From Sporosarcina ureae (lineage in GTDB: Bacteria; Bacillota; Bacilli; Bacillales_A; Planococcaceae), in assembly GCF_002101375.1 (NCBI RefSeq), contig NZ_CP015207.1:1666001-1730000 (forward strand): a stretch of DNA of 64,000 bases, read 5' to 3'. The stretch's first letter is position 1; every line of letters begins with the position of its first letter. A program made the translations under genes and the position numbers. Below the pieces are notes generated by a model. It saw nothing but the letters and a program-made list of their open reading frames with translations. It ran no database searches and was not told the origin of the DNA. This document shows positions 17,980-26,470 of the stretch, one piece after another.

Positions 17980-18258
17980 CTAGTCCATCTCCGCGTTTCA
18001 TTTGAACGTCTCCTTCATTGTATATATTCATCCTAGAGAACTACTGAAGTTGCATATCCCCATTATTCATTCAACCAGTTCATATATGTCTCCTTCCATT
18101 GTACTAGAATACAAGTTATTAATAAATATATTAATTAGTTGTAACTGTTCTAGCCTAAGAGCCTATTGTTACTGCAAATTATTTGTGTGCTAGAGAGAGT
18201 GGGTTCATTCATACACCGAGAAATAGCTGCATATCTTGCGTAGAGGAGTTGATAATGA

Positions 18259-18474
18259 ATGGATTATACGTTCAGAGGAAGTTATGAACCGTATATATCT
18301 CCATGGGATCCGTGTCCACCTGTCAAAGTCAAAACGTTTTCTTTACCGCCTCAGCTTTTCATGAATTTCCAACCTCCTTCACTTCCACAATTTTCACCAG
18401 CTGAAGCTCTACAACACGGGTCACTGTGGCCAGCACTAGTCGACGGCTATTCAAAAAGGGAGGGGATCTCCTGA
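18259..18474 (+). CDS. cotJA: spore coat-associated protein CotJA
   Basis: A 71-residue proline- and aromatic-rich protein (YEPYISPWDPCPPVK, LPPQLFMNFQPPSLPQF, ending in a LWPALVDGY block) matching the CotJA family of the spore coat. GAGGAG at 18243-18248 is 10 bases before this ATG; an ATG at 18255 is in another frame and stops quickly. Its TGA overlaps the cotJB ATG by one base. Known: cotJ is transcribed by mother-cell sigma-E; a CATACA element at 18210-18215 is a possible -10, but I see no convincing -35. Confidence 0.93.
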   Translation: MDYTFRGSYEPYISPWDPCPPVKVKTFSLPPQLFMNFQPPSLPQFSPAEALQHGSLWPALVDGYSKREGIS

Positions 18475-18737
18475 TGGATGCAACTGAACGAAGAGATATG
18501 TTGAAGAGTGTGCAGCAAGCCGATTTTGTGGTAGTCGAACTAACACTCTACACCAACACGCATCCTGACGATGAGGAAGCACTTACGCAATGGCGACTTG
18601 CGATTAAAGAAGCAGCAAGTCTGAGAAAAATGTACGAAAAGCGTTTTGGACCGCTTTCCTTACATTCTGTACCGTCAGAACAAGCACTGGATACAGGCTG
18701 GCGTTGGAACCAAGCACCTTGGCCGTGGCAAATGTAG
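18474..18737 (+). CDS. cotJB: spore coat protein CotJB
   Basis: An 87-residue acidic helical protein with ERRDMLKSVQQADFVVVEL, the conserved YTNTHPDDEEAL segment and a tryptophan-rich C-terminus (WRWNQAPWPW), characteristic of CotJB. The ATG is placed after AAGGGAGGGG and overlaps the cotJA stop (TGATG), so the two are translationally coupled. The frame is open further upstream, but the Shine-Dalgarno sequence fixes this start. It is the middle gene of cotJABC. Confidence 0.93.
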   Translation: MDATERRDMLKSVQQADFVVVELTLYTNTHPDDEEALTQWRLAIKEAASLRKMYEKRFGPLSLHSVPSEQALDTGWRWNQAPWPWQM

Positions 18738-18773
18738 TCTCAAATATGCACTAGGTTACTGGAGGGAATATTG

Positions 18774-19343
18774 ATGTGGGTCTATGAAAAAAAGTTATTG
18801 TATCCGGTAGAAGTCAAAGAGTGTAACCCAAAACTTGCGAGATACATTGCAGAGCAATATGGTGGCGCAGATGGCGAGCTGGCTGCTGCATTACGCTATA
18901 TGAATCAACGGTATACCGTTCCCGATAAAGTTATCGGTGTACTGAATGACATTGCGACTGAAGAGTTTTCCCATTTGGAAATGCTTGCCACCATGATGTA
19001 TAAACTAACGAAAGATGCGACACCTGAACAACTTGAAGAAGCCGGGCTTGGTGCACATTACGTCAATCACGGCCATGCGTTGTTTTATGAAAATGCAGGC
19101 GGTGTGCCTTTCACGACTACGTATATTCAGGCTAAAGGAGATCCAATAGCTGATCTGTATGAAGATATCGCAGCAGAAGAAAAAGCGCGCGCTACGTATC
19201 AATGGATCATCGATATCTCAGATGATGCATGGATTAATGATTCTCTTAAATTTCTAAGAGAGAGAGAAAACGTGCATTCACTGCGTTTTCGAGAAGCTGT
19301 CGAAGTCTTGAAAGAAGAACGTGACAGGAAAAAAATCTTTTAA
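18774..19343 (+). CDS. cotJC: CotJC, manganese-catalase-like spore coat protein
   Basis: A 189-residue ferritin-like four-helix protein of the manganese catalase family. Glu/His metal ligands appear in ADGELAAALRYM, IATEEFSHLEM and DIAAEEKARATY; the C-terminus REXENVHSLRF supplies another HxxxF-type segment. The family's usual length is about 190 residues. The start is set at the ATG following GGAGGG rather than the adjacent TTG at 18771. It is the last gene of cotJABC and is followed by a terminator at 19347-19394. Known role: an inner coat component during sporulation. Confidence 0.93.
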   Translation: MWVYEKKLLYPVEVKECNPKLARYIAEQYGGADGELAAALRYMNQRYTVPDKVIGVLNDIATEEFSHLEMLATMMYKLTKDATPEQLEEAGLGAHYVNHGHALFYENAGGVPFTTTYIQAKGDPIADLYEDIAAEEKARATYQWIIDISDDAWINDSLKFLRERENVHSLRFREAVEVLKEERDRKKIF

Positions 19344-19346
19344 TAT

Positions 19347-19394
19347 GAAAGGGTCTTCTTTTCTTTTTTCAATAAAGAGAAGGAGACCTTTTTA
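19347..19394 (+). terminator. terminator of cotJABC
   Basis: AAAGGGTCTTCTTTTCTT ... AAGAGAAGGAGACCTTTTT hairpin with T-run just after the cotJC stop. Confidence 0.82.
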
Positions 19395-19457
19395 GTGTTT
19401 AATTTCAGGTATTCAATGGTATCTTTTGTAGAGAGGGTAGATACGGAGGTGTTCTTT

Positions 19458-21125
19458 TTGTTAAAAAGAAGAATGAAAAATGCACAGCGTTCACAAGAAA
19501 TCCTAAATGTCTTTTTGAGAAATGGATTCAGTCATATCTTATTCCGGCTTGGACTGACAGATCGAAAGTTTACTTCTGCAGATGAACAAGTAGATTTGAA
19601 TTTATACCATGTCGGCAAAAAATTAAGAACGGCATTAGAACAACTCGGACCAACTTTCGTTAAGCTTGGACAAATTGCCAGCGGCCGCCGTGATTTAGTA
19701 CCAGAGGAAATCGCTTCAGAGCTTGAAAAACTTCAAGACCATGTAGAGTCATTTCCATTTGAAGTCGTAAGAGAAATAATCGAGTATCAATTAGGTGGAA
19801 CGATTGAAGAACTCTTCTTGGAATTCAATGAAAAACCGCTTGCCTCGGCTTCCATAGGCCAGGTGCATACCGCTCGCTTGCCTAGTGGAGAACATGTAGC
19901 GGTGAAAATACAGCGACCTAATATTCAACAACAAGTAAATACAGACCTAGCCATCTTGCACGACCTGGCAGGATTTCTCGAAAAGAATATGGACTGGGCG
20001 AAAGCATATCATATTAAGGATTTAATCTATGAGTTCTCTCATTCTCTACGGGAAGAACTGGACTATCAACTGGAAAGCCGTAACGCAGAAAGAATCTCAC
20101 AACAATTTGCGAAAGACCCCACTATTGAAGTTCCATTTGTTTACGATGAATACACTACGCGTGTTGTCTTAACAACAGGACTAGTCACCGGCATTAAAGT
20201 GAGCAACGTCGAACAACTGGACCGCGAAGGATATAATCGCCAAGTTATTGCAGAAAGAATTGCGAATTCTATGCTTTCCCAGGTAATGGAGAATGGATTT
20301 TTCCACGGTGATCCTCATCCCGGTAATATCTTTATTGCCCCTGGAAACGTTATCCATTATTTAGATTTTGGTATGGTCGGTCAACTAAGTAAGGAAATGA
20401 CTTACCATTTCATTTCATTACTTATTGCATTGCAAAAAGGAAATATTACTAGAATAATTGATGTCTTTGATACTATGAATATTTTGCATGAAAATACTAA
20501 TACGGATGCATTATATCGTGACTTGCAGATTATTCAGCGAAAGTATTATGAAACGTCACTTACAGATTTAAGGCTAGGCGATGTATTTATGGAAATTTTC
20601 TCCATTGCCTATCGACACCGCATACGTTTACCGAATGAAATCGCTATTCTAGTAAAAGTGATTCTTACACTTGAAGGTGTACTAGGAAAGCTGGATCCGT
20701 CATTCAGTATTATGAAAGCTATTGAGCCGTACGGTAAAAAGATGGTATTCAAACAATTTGACCCACGCTACTTACTAGAAAATGGTTGGCACTCTTTTAT
20801 CAAGAATGCGGAAATTTTGTCTGAATTGCCTAACGAGATGAAAAAAGCCGTCAAAACTATACAAAAAGGTAAAGTGGAATTGGATGTAGGCTTAAAGCAA
20901 ACAAATATCATTTTTCGCCGACTCGACAAAATTGCCAACCGTCTTTCATTAAGTATTGTGTTGTTGGCATTCAGTATTCTTATGGTCGGTCTGATTATCG
21001 GTTCTGCCATTTCTGGTCAAACCGCGCTCTTCTTAAAATTACCTCTTATTGAAGTCGGCGCGGTCATTGCATCGTTAATGTTTATTTATCTGCTATTTTC
21101 TATCATACGTTCCGGAAGAATATAG
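19458..21125 (+). CDS. UbiB/ABC1-family atypical kinase
   Basis: ADCK/UbiB-like protein kinase-fold protein, 555 residues from this start. The family's KxGQ motif is VKLGQIASGR, the Ala-rich nucleotide loop is ASASIGQVH, the Lys is in VAVKIQRP, the catalytic loop is FHGDPHPGNI and the metal Asp is in YLDFGMVG. Two C-terminal membrane helices (LSIVLLAFSILMVGLIIG and IEVGAVIASLMFIYLLF) anchor it. The frame is open from 19395, but that GTG abuts the cotJ terminator, whereas TTG at 19458 has a strong GGAGGT 7 bases upstream and matches the family N-terminus (LLKRRMKN). Known: UbiB proteins support quinone synthesis; here the substrate is unknown. Confidence 0.92.
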   Translation: MLKRRMKNAQRSQEILNVFLRNGFSHILFRLGLTDRKFTSADEQVDLNLYHVGKKLRTALEQLGPTFVKLGQIASGRRDLVPEEIASELEKLQDHVESFPFEVVREIIEYQLGGTIEELFLEFNEKPLASASIGQVHTARLPSGEHVAVKIQRPNIQQQVNTDLAILHDLAGFLEKNMDWAKAYHIKDLIYEFSHSLREELDYQLESRNAERISQQFAKDPTIEVPFVYDEYTTRVVLTTGLVTGIKVSNVEQLDREGYNRQVIAERIANSMLSQVMENGFFHGDPHPGNIFIAPGNVIHYLDFGMVGQLSKEMTYHFISLLIALQKGNITRIIDVFDTMNILHENTNTDALYRDLQIIQRKYYETSLTDLRLGDVFMEIFSIAYRHRIRLPNEIAILVKVILTLEGVLGKLDPSFSIMKAIEPYGKKMVFKQFDPRYLLENGWHSFIKNAEILSELPNEMKKAVKTIQKGKVELDVGLKQTNIIFRRLDKIANRLSLSIVLLAFSILMVGLIIGSAISGQTALFLKLPLIEVGAVIASLMFIYLLFSIIRSGRI

Positions 21126-21131
21126 TCCTCT

Positions 21132-21156
21132 GTTTATCCCCACGCAATTGGGGAAT
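21132..21156 (+). promoter_or_regulatory. candidate sigma-B promoter of katE
   Basis: GTTTAT at 21132-21137, a 13-base spacer and GGGAAT at 21151-21156 resemble the sigma-B consensus (GTTTaa, 12-15 bases, GGGtAt). It lies 40 bases before the catalase start. In B. subtilis katE is a sigma-B gene (known), so the context agrees. Confidence 0.55.
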
Positions 21157-21195
21157 AAGAAAAGCAGATTACTATTTACGATGGGAGGATTTTAT

Positions 21196-23253
21196 GTGAA
21201 GAAAGATCATCAACTAAACGAAGAAAGTAAAAACAAACAATTGGAAACGTTCCGTGCCTATGACAACGAACATTCTATGACAACAAATCAAGGTTTGAAA
21301 ATTTCAGAAGATGAACATTCACTAAAAGTAGGGACACGTGGTCCAACGTTGATGGAGGATTTCCATTTCCGAGAGAAAATGACGCACTTTGATCACGAAC
21401 GGATCCCAGAGCGGGTAGTTCACGCACGAGGCTTTGCGGCGCATGGCGAATTCGAAGTATATGAGTCTATGAAGAAATATACGAAAGCAGGATTTTTACA
21501 AGAACCCGGTATCAAAACTCCTGTATTCACCAGATTTTCTACTGTAGCGGGAAGTAAAGGGTCTGCTGAAACTGTGCGTGACGCACGAGGTTTTGCTGTG
21601 AAGTTTTATACGCAAGAAGGAAACTATGATCTAGTCGGAAATAATATACCGGTATTCTTTATTCAAGATGCTATTAAATTTCCTGACTTAGTTCACGCTG
21701 TGAAGCCTGAGCCACATAATGAAATGCCGCAGGCCGCATCTGCACATGATACATTCTGGGATTTCGTTGCGAACAATCAGGAATCTGCACATATGGTCAT
21801 GTGGCAAATGTCCGACCGTGCGATTCCACGAAGTTTCCGTATGATGGAAGGTTTTGGTGTACACACCTATCGATTGATAAATGACCAAGGTGAAGCGCAT
21901 TTTGTAAAATTCCACTGGAAACCAAAGCTCGGTGCCCACTCATTAGTTTGGGATGAAGCGCAGAAGATCAACGGAAAAGACCCTGACTTCCACCGCCGGG
22001 ACTTATGGGAATCGATTGAAAATGGAAACTTCGTAGAATTTGAACTAGGCATACAGTTACTAGAAGAAAAAGATGAATTCAAATTTGATTTTGATATTCT
22101 AGATCCTACCAAGCTATGGCCTGAAGAAGATATTCCAGTAAAAATTATTGGGAAGATGACATTAAACCGCAATGTAGACAATGTATTTGCGGAAATGGAA
22201 CAAGTTGCATTCCACCCAGGTAACGTCGTACCGGGAATTGATTTCTCCAACGATCCATTGCTACAAGGTAGATTGTTCTCTTATACAGACACACAGTTAA
22301 TCCGTCTAGGCGGACCTAACTTCCATGAGTTACCTATCAACCGACCAGTCTGTCCGTTCCACAATAACCAGCGTGACGGATATGGCAGACAGACAATCAA
22401 CGTGGGACAAACTCACTATCATAATAATTCTTTATCCAACAATAAACCGGATACGACTCCCGAGGAAAATGGCGGATACGTACATTATCAAGAGAAGGTG
22501 GAAGGCCGTAAAGTACAAGCTCGAAGTGATTCATTTAAGGACCACTATTCACAAGCGCGACTATTTTGGAACAGTATGTCTAACGCAGAAAAAGAGCATA
22601 TTATCGCAGCATTCAGCTTTGAAATTGGAAAAGTGAATGATATGAATGTGAGAAAACAAGCGGTAGATATGTTTGCTAATGTTGATATCAATATGGCCAC
22701 TCAAGTTGCAGATGCAGTGGGTGTCGATGCACCAACAGATGTGACGCAGTCCACTGAATCCAAGTCATCCCCAGCCCTTAGTCAGGAAAACACGGCGAAG
22801 GTACCCGATACTCGTTCAGTGGCGGTATTGATCACGGACCAGTTTGACGATGAAGCACTTGAGCCATTTTTAAAGGCCTCATTGGATGCAGGTATGACAA
22901 TCGATATTGTGAGCGAGAAGTTCGGTAAGCTAACTGGCAAAAATGGAGCTACAGTTGATGTAGATGAAACGTTGTTGACAGTTCACTCCGTCTTATATGA
23001 CGCGTTATATGTCGTTGGCGGACAGGCGAAGCAACAACAGAAATTCGAGGCGGATGTCGCTGATTTCGTTAATGAAGCGTATATGCACTTCAAACCGATC
23101 GGCTCTGCTTCAGCAGCTAAAGAGTTAATGGAGAAGACGAAAGTAAAACCAGGTCCTGGCATTCTGACAGACTTGAAAGTTTCAGGTGAAGGCGAGCAAT
23201 GGGTAGAGGCTGTTGCACACCACCGCTTCTGGGATCGTAATATTTACGCATAA
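21196..23253 (+). CDS. katE: large-subunit (clade 2) catalase
   Basis: Haem catalase that disproportionates hydrogen peroxide, 685 residues. The catalytic His is in ERVVHARG, the Asn in LVGNNIPVFFIQD, and the proximal haem Tyr in RLFSYTDTQ; the large size comes from a C-terminal DJ-1/GATase-like domain (about 550-685: VAVLITDQFDDEALEP, ALYVVGGQAKQQQKF). This layout is that of KatE/HPII. GTG at 21196 follows GGGAGGA with 6-7 bases spacing and is preferred to ATG 21181 or the open frame from 21148. A sigma-B-like promoter lies directly upstream and a strong terminator downstream. Confidence 0.95.
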   Translation: MKKDHQLNEESKNKQLETFRAYDNEHSMTTNQGLKISEDEHSLKVGTRGPTLMEDFHFREKMTHFDHERIPERVVHARGFAAHGEFEVYESMKKYTKAGFLQEPGIKTPVFTRFSTVAGSKGSAETVRDARGFAVKFYTQEGNYDLVGNNIPVFFIQDAIKFPDLVHAVKPEPHNEMPQAASAHDTFWDFVANNQESAHMVMWQMSDRAIPRSFRMMEGFGVHTYRLINDQGEAHFVKFHWKPKLGAHSLVWDEAQKINGKDPDFHRRDLWESIENGNFVEFELGIQLLEEKDEFKFDFDILDPTKLWPEEDIPVKIIGKMTLNRNVDNVFAEMEQVAFHPGNVVPGIDFSNDPLLQGRLFSYTDTQLIRLGGPNFHELPINRPVCPFHNNQRDGYGRQTINVGQTHYHNNSLSNNKPDTTPEENGGYVHYQEKVEGRKVQARSDSFKDHYSQARLFWNSMSNAEKEHIIAAFSFEIGKVNDMNVRKQAVDMFANVDINMATQVADAVGVDAPTDVTQSTESKSSPALSQENTAKVPDTRSVAVLITDQFDDEALEPFLKASLDAGMTIDIVSEKFGKLTGKNGATVDVDETLLTVHSVLYDALYVVGGQAKQQQKFEADVADFVNEAYMHFKPIGSASAAKELMEKTKVKPGPGILTDLKVSGEGEQWVEAVAHHRFWDRNIYA

Positions 23254-23261
23254 TCAAACCA

Positions 23262-23300
23262 AGGCTGCGTCAAGAAGATCCACTTCTTGACGCAGCTTTA
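23262..23300 (+). terminator. terminator after katE
   Basis: AAGGCTGCGTCAAGAAG ... CTTCTTGACGCAGCTTT, a near-perfect 15-bp hairpin; it may act in both directions. Confidence 0.85.
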
Positions 23301-23342
23301 TATGTACCGTTTTAAGTTATTAATTCGTCACGTGTAACTTAT

Positions 23343-24227
23343 TTAATTCTTCTCCAATATGCCAATAAACTTTGAAGCAGCTGGTGATAACGATACTTCC
23401 TTTAAGTAGCATACACCGATGCTCCGCTTAGGTATGGGCTTCAGAAATTCTACTTCCTGAAGCATGCCACGTTCCAAGTATTCTTCCGAGAACTCTTTCA
23501 CTACACACGCAATGCCCAAATTGATTTGGGCAAATTCCAGCAATAGCTCATGCGAACCCAGTTCAAATTCAGGGTGAATTTTTACACCCTCTCTCAACAG
23601 AAAATCCTCTACATACTGACGCGAATTGGATTTCGACTCCAGTAATATTAACGGCAATCTCGAAAGCTCGTGCAAAGGCACAGGCTTCAAGAACAACTTC
23701 TTAAACCGTTCGCCATAAACGAAGGTATCTTGCACATCGAAACAAGCGCGCTTCTCCAACGAATCGTCTTCAATTGGAAAGTTGCAAATTGCTATATCCA
23801 CTTCGCCTGATTTCAACGCGGCGATTAGCTCTAACGTAGTACCATTAATAATTTTGAATCGGATACCCGGAAAACTCGTATGAAAAGCTTCCAGATAAGG
23901 TAGCAGATAATAACGAGATATCGTATCCCCTACCCCTATTTTTAATTCACCAGATGACAGATTCTTCAACTCCAGCAACTTTTCATTGCCTGCCACGATT
24001 AAATTTAGTGCTGAATTGACATACTCGTATAGCAAGGAGCCTTCGTCGGTCAATGTCACTCCTTTGGATGTACGGTTGAATAGACGTGTATCCAATGCAC
24101 CTTCTAGTTGCGATATAATTTGACTGACAGCAGGTTGTGTCATAAATAAACTTCGGGCGGCTTTCGAGAAGCTTTCATTATGCACAACTGTACGGAAGAC
24201 TTTATACCACTCTAAGTTGATTGACAT
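23343..24227 (-). CDS. LysR-family transcriptional regulator
   Basis: A 294-residue LysR-type regulator. The N-terminal winged helix reads FRTVVHNESFSKAARSLFMTQPAVSQIISQLE, followed by the linker helix and a periplasmic-binding-like effector domain from about residue 90 (ELKIGVGDTISRYYLLPYL). It starts with ATG after AAGGAGG. It is transcribed divergently from the F420-ligase-like gene across a 112-base gap holding a TAAGTA-N9-TACTTA dyad, so that gene is its likely target (inference). The effector is unknown. Confidence 0.93.
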   Translation of the reverse strand: MSINLEWYKVFRTVVHNESFSKAARSLFMTQPAVSQIISQLEGALDTRLFNRTSKGVTLTDEGSLLYEYVNSALNLIVAGNEKLLELKNLSSGELKIGVGDTISRYYLLPYLEAFHTSFPGIRFKIINGTTLELIAALKSGEVDIAICNFPIEDDSLEKRACFDVQDTFVYGERFKKLFLKPVPLHELSRLPLILLESKSNSRQYVEDFLLREGVKIHPEFELGSHELLLEFAQINLGIACVVKEFSEEYLERGMLQEVEFLKPIPKRSIGVCYLKEVSLSPAASKFIGILEKN

Positions 24228-24251
24228 ATAAACCCTCCTTATATCCCCTAT

Positions 24252-24294
24252 TAAGTATATTAATTTTACTTATACCACAAATGGACGTTATAAT
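24252..24294 (+). promoter_or_regulatory. candidate LysR operator overlapping the promoter of the F420-ligase-like gene
   Basis: TAAGTA (24252-24257) and TACTTA (24267-24272) form a perfect inverted repeat with 9-base spacing. It overlaps a weak -35 TTTACT (24265-24270) that is 18 bases from a perfect -10 TATAAT at 24289-24294. Confidence 0.5.
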
Positions 24295-24339
24295 ACAAAG
24301 AAGAGTGATCAAATTGAGTTTCACTAAGGAGCGATTGTT

Positions 24340-25530
24340 TTGGGAAGAGTTGTAGGAACGGTTGTTAGAGGATTACGTTGTCCGATTATTAATGAAGGTG
24401 ACAATATTGATCAGATCGTAGTGGATAGTGTATTAGAAGCTTCTAAAAAAGAAAATATCACGTTTCAAGATAAAGATATTGTATCTATCACGGAGTCAAT
24501 TGTAGCGCGTGCGCAAGGAAACTATGCAACAATCGATCATATCGCAAAAGATATCGAAGCAAAATTCGGCGATGATACTATTGGTGTCATTTTCCCTATT
24601 CTAAGTCGGAACCGTTTTGGAAACTGCTTACGCGGTGTTGCAAAAGGTGCAAAGAAAATCATTTTAATGCTTAGCTATCCTTCCGATGAAGTCGGAAACC
24701 ACTTAGTTGAGCTTGATCGTCTAGATGAAAAGGGAGTTAACCCTTGGACTGATGTATTGACTGAAGCTGAGTTCCGCGAACATTTTGGCGATAACAAACA
24801 CCCATTTACGGGCGTTGACTATATTGAATACTATAAATCATTGATGGACGAGTTCGGTGTAGAACATGAAGTCATCTTCTCCAATAACGCGAGAACGATT
24901 TTAGATTATACGAAAACTGTATTGACTTGCGATATCCATACACGTTTCAGAACAAAGCGTATTTTGGAAGCAAACGGCGCCGAGAAGATTTACGGTTTGG
25001 ATGATATCTTGGCAACTTCTGTCGACGGCAGTGGCTACAATGAAGAGTTCGGCTTACTTGGCGCAAACAAAGCTCAAGAGGACAGTATCAAATTGTTCCC
25101 TCATAGCTGTCAGCCGATAGTGGATAACATTCAGAACATGTTAAAAAAAGAAACAGGCAAGCATATTGAAGTGATGATTTACGGAGATGGCGCATTCAAA
25201 GACCCAGTAGGTAAGATTTGGGAACTTGCTGATCCAGTCGTATCCCCTGCTTATACAGATGGGCTTGACGGTATTCCCAATGAAGTGAAACTAAAATACT
25301 TAGCTGATAATGATTTCTCTGAGTTACGCGGAGATGAATTAAAGAAAGCCGTGTCCGATTTCATCGAGAACAAAGACACTAATCTAATGGGATCAATGGC
25401 TTCACAAGGAACAACTCCTCGTAAGCTAACAGATTTAATCGGATCGTTATCCGACTTGACTTCAGGTAGTGGAGACAAAGGCACACCTATTGTCTTTATT
25501 CAAGGATACTTCGATAACTTCACAAACTAA
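24340..25530 (+). CDS. coenzyme F420-0:gamma-glutamyl ligase-like protein (CofE family)
   Basis: A 396-residue protein whose first about 120 residues resemble CofE (VRGLRCPIINEGDNI, FQDKDIVSITESIVARAQG), with further CofE-like blocks at RFGNCLRGVAKG and DIHTRFRTKRI. CofE adds glutamates to F420-0 in F420 makers, but Bacillales are not known to make F420, so the substrate here is unknown. It starts with TTG, 8 bases after AAGGAG. It stands alone behind a divergent LysR gene and ends at a perfect terminator. The call is by motif similarity only. Confidence 0.75.
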   Translation: MGRVVGTVVRGLRCPIINEGDNIDQIVVDSVLEASKKENITFQDKDIVSITESIVARAQGNYATIDHIAKDIEAKFGDDTIGVIFPILSRNRFGNCLRGVAKGAKKIILMLSYPSDEVGNHLVELDRLDEKGVNPWTDVLTEAEFREHFGDNKHPFTGVDYIEYYKSLMDEFGVEHEVIFSNNARTILDYTKTVLTCDIHTRFRTKRILEANGAEKIYGLDDILATSVDGSGYNEEFGLLGANKAQEDSIKLFPHSCQPIVDNIQNMLKKETGKHIEVMIYGDGAFKDPVGKIWELADPVVSPAYTDGLDGIPNEVKLKYLADNDFSELRGDELKKAVSDFIENKDTNLMGSMASQGTTPRKLTDLIGSLSDLTSGSGDKGTPIVFIQGYFDNFTN

Positions 25531-25536
25531 GAAATT

Positions 25537-25568
25537 ACACCTGTGAGAATTCTCACAGGTGTTTTTTA
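25537..25568 (+). terminator. terminator after the F420-ligase-like gene
   Basis: Perfect palindrome ACACCTGTGAGAATTC ... GGTGT followed by six T. Confidence 0.93.
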
Positions 25569-25603
25569 TTTTATCGCACAAGTATTATAAAAGAATCTTT
25601 CTA

Positions 25604-25612
25604 TGCTACAAT
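25604..25612 (+). promoter_or_regulatory. candidate extended -10 promoter of the rsbQ-like operon
   Basis: TGCTACAAT (TGN plus -10 TACAAT) about 43 bases upstream of the rsbQ-like start, just after the upstream terminator; the -35 is poor. Confidence 0.45.
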
Positions 25613-25654
25613 GGTAATAATTTACTTGAAGTTCAGAAGAAGGGATTTGAGTTT

Positions 25655-26467
25655 ATGACAATAGATATTAAAAGAAGAAACGCTGTACATATAACAGGTT
25701 CCGGCGAACAAACGATAGTCTTTGCACACGGTTTTGGCTGTGATCAAACGGTATGGAATCAGGTCATTGCTGCATTTGAAAAACAGTATCGGATTGTGAC
25801 GTTTGATTACGTCGGCTCTGGTAAAAGCGATAAGACAGCTTACTCAGTAGAGCGCTATGCATCATTACACGGCTACGCACAAGACGTAATCGAAGTATGT
25901 GACGCACTAGAACTAAAAGATATTATCTATGTGGGTCACTCAGTAAGCGGAATGATTGGTGTGCTCGCTTCTATTCAAAGACCTGACTTGATGGAAAAGC
26001 TGATCATGATCGGCCCTTCCCCCCATTACTTGAATGAACCTGACTACTATGGCGGATTTGAACGTGAAGATATTGATGAATTGCTCGATATGATGGAGAT
26101 GAACTATAAAGAGTTCACCAAATATTTAGCACCCATTTCGATGAAAAATGAAGATCGACCACATCTCTCCGAAGAGTTCGAGTCTATGCTATGTACGAAT
26201 GATCCTGGTATCGCACGTCACTTTGCAGAAGCAACATTCATGTCAGATGTTCGTGAGGAACTATATAAGGTTTCCACAAGAACGCTTATTTTACAGCCGA
26301 CCGAAGACTCTATTGTACCGGTTGAAGTAGGACACTATATTCATGAGCGCCTTCCGGACAGTGAACTAGTCATCATGAAAGCAAAAGGACATAACCCACA
26401 TATTAGTCACCCTAATGAAACAATTGAAGAGATTAAACGTTTTCTCGAAGAGGATAGGAGCGTATAA
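25655..26467 (+). CDS. rsbQ: RsbQ-like alpha/beta hydrolase
   Basis: A 270-residue alpha/beta hydrolase closely resembling B. subtilis RsbQ, which with RsbP senses energy stress. Shared blocks are FGCDQTVWN, FDYVGSGKSD, GYAQDVIEVCDAL, MIGPSPHYLN and YYGGFE. The nucleophile elbow is GHSVSG (Ser), the acid Asp is in PTEDSIVP and the His in KGHNPHIS, so the triad is intact. The ATG at 25655 follows AGAAGGGA; the frame is open from 25559 but lacks a site there. It is 3 bases from a PAS-GGDEF gene, where B. subtilis has the PAS-PP2C phosphatase gene rsbP. It therefore probably delivers a ligand to that PAS domain (inference). Confidence 0.92.
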   Translation: MTIDIKRRNAVHITGSGEQTIVFAHGFGCDQTVWNQVIAAFEKQYRIVTFDYVGSGKSDKTAYSVERYASLHGYAQDVIEVCDALELKDIIYVGHSVSGMIGVLASIQRPDLMEKLIMIGPSPHYLNEPDYYGGFEREDIDELLDMMEMNYKEFTKYLAPISMKNEDRPHLSEEFESMLCTNDPGIARHFAEATFMSDVREELYKVSTRTLILQPTEDSIVPVEVGHYIHERLPDSELVIMKAKGHNPHISHPNETIEEIKRFLEEDRSV

Positions 26468-26470
26468 ATT

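Noticed and set aside
18201..18240. Sigma-E promoter of cotJABC
   Set aside because: A CATACA at 18210 resembles the -10, but no acceptable -35 lies at the right distance, so it is only mentioned in the cotJA entry.
19395..19457. N-terminal extension of the UbiB-family gene from GTG 19395
   Set aside because: That GTG abuts the T-run of the cotJ terminator. GGAGGT plus TTG at 19458 is a better start and fits the family's N-terminus.
25559..25654. N-terminal extension of the RsbQ-like gene
   Set aside because: The extension covers the terminator and promoter region and lacks a ribosome binding site; RsbQ homologs start near the chosen ATG.
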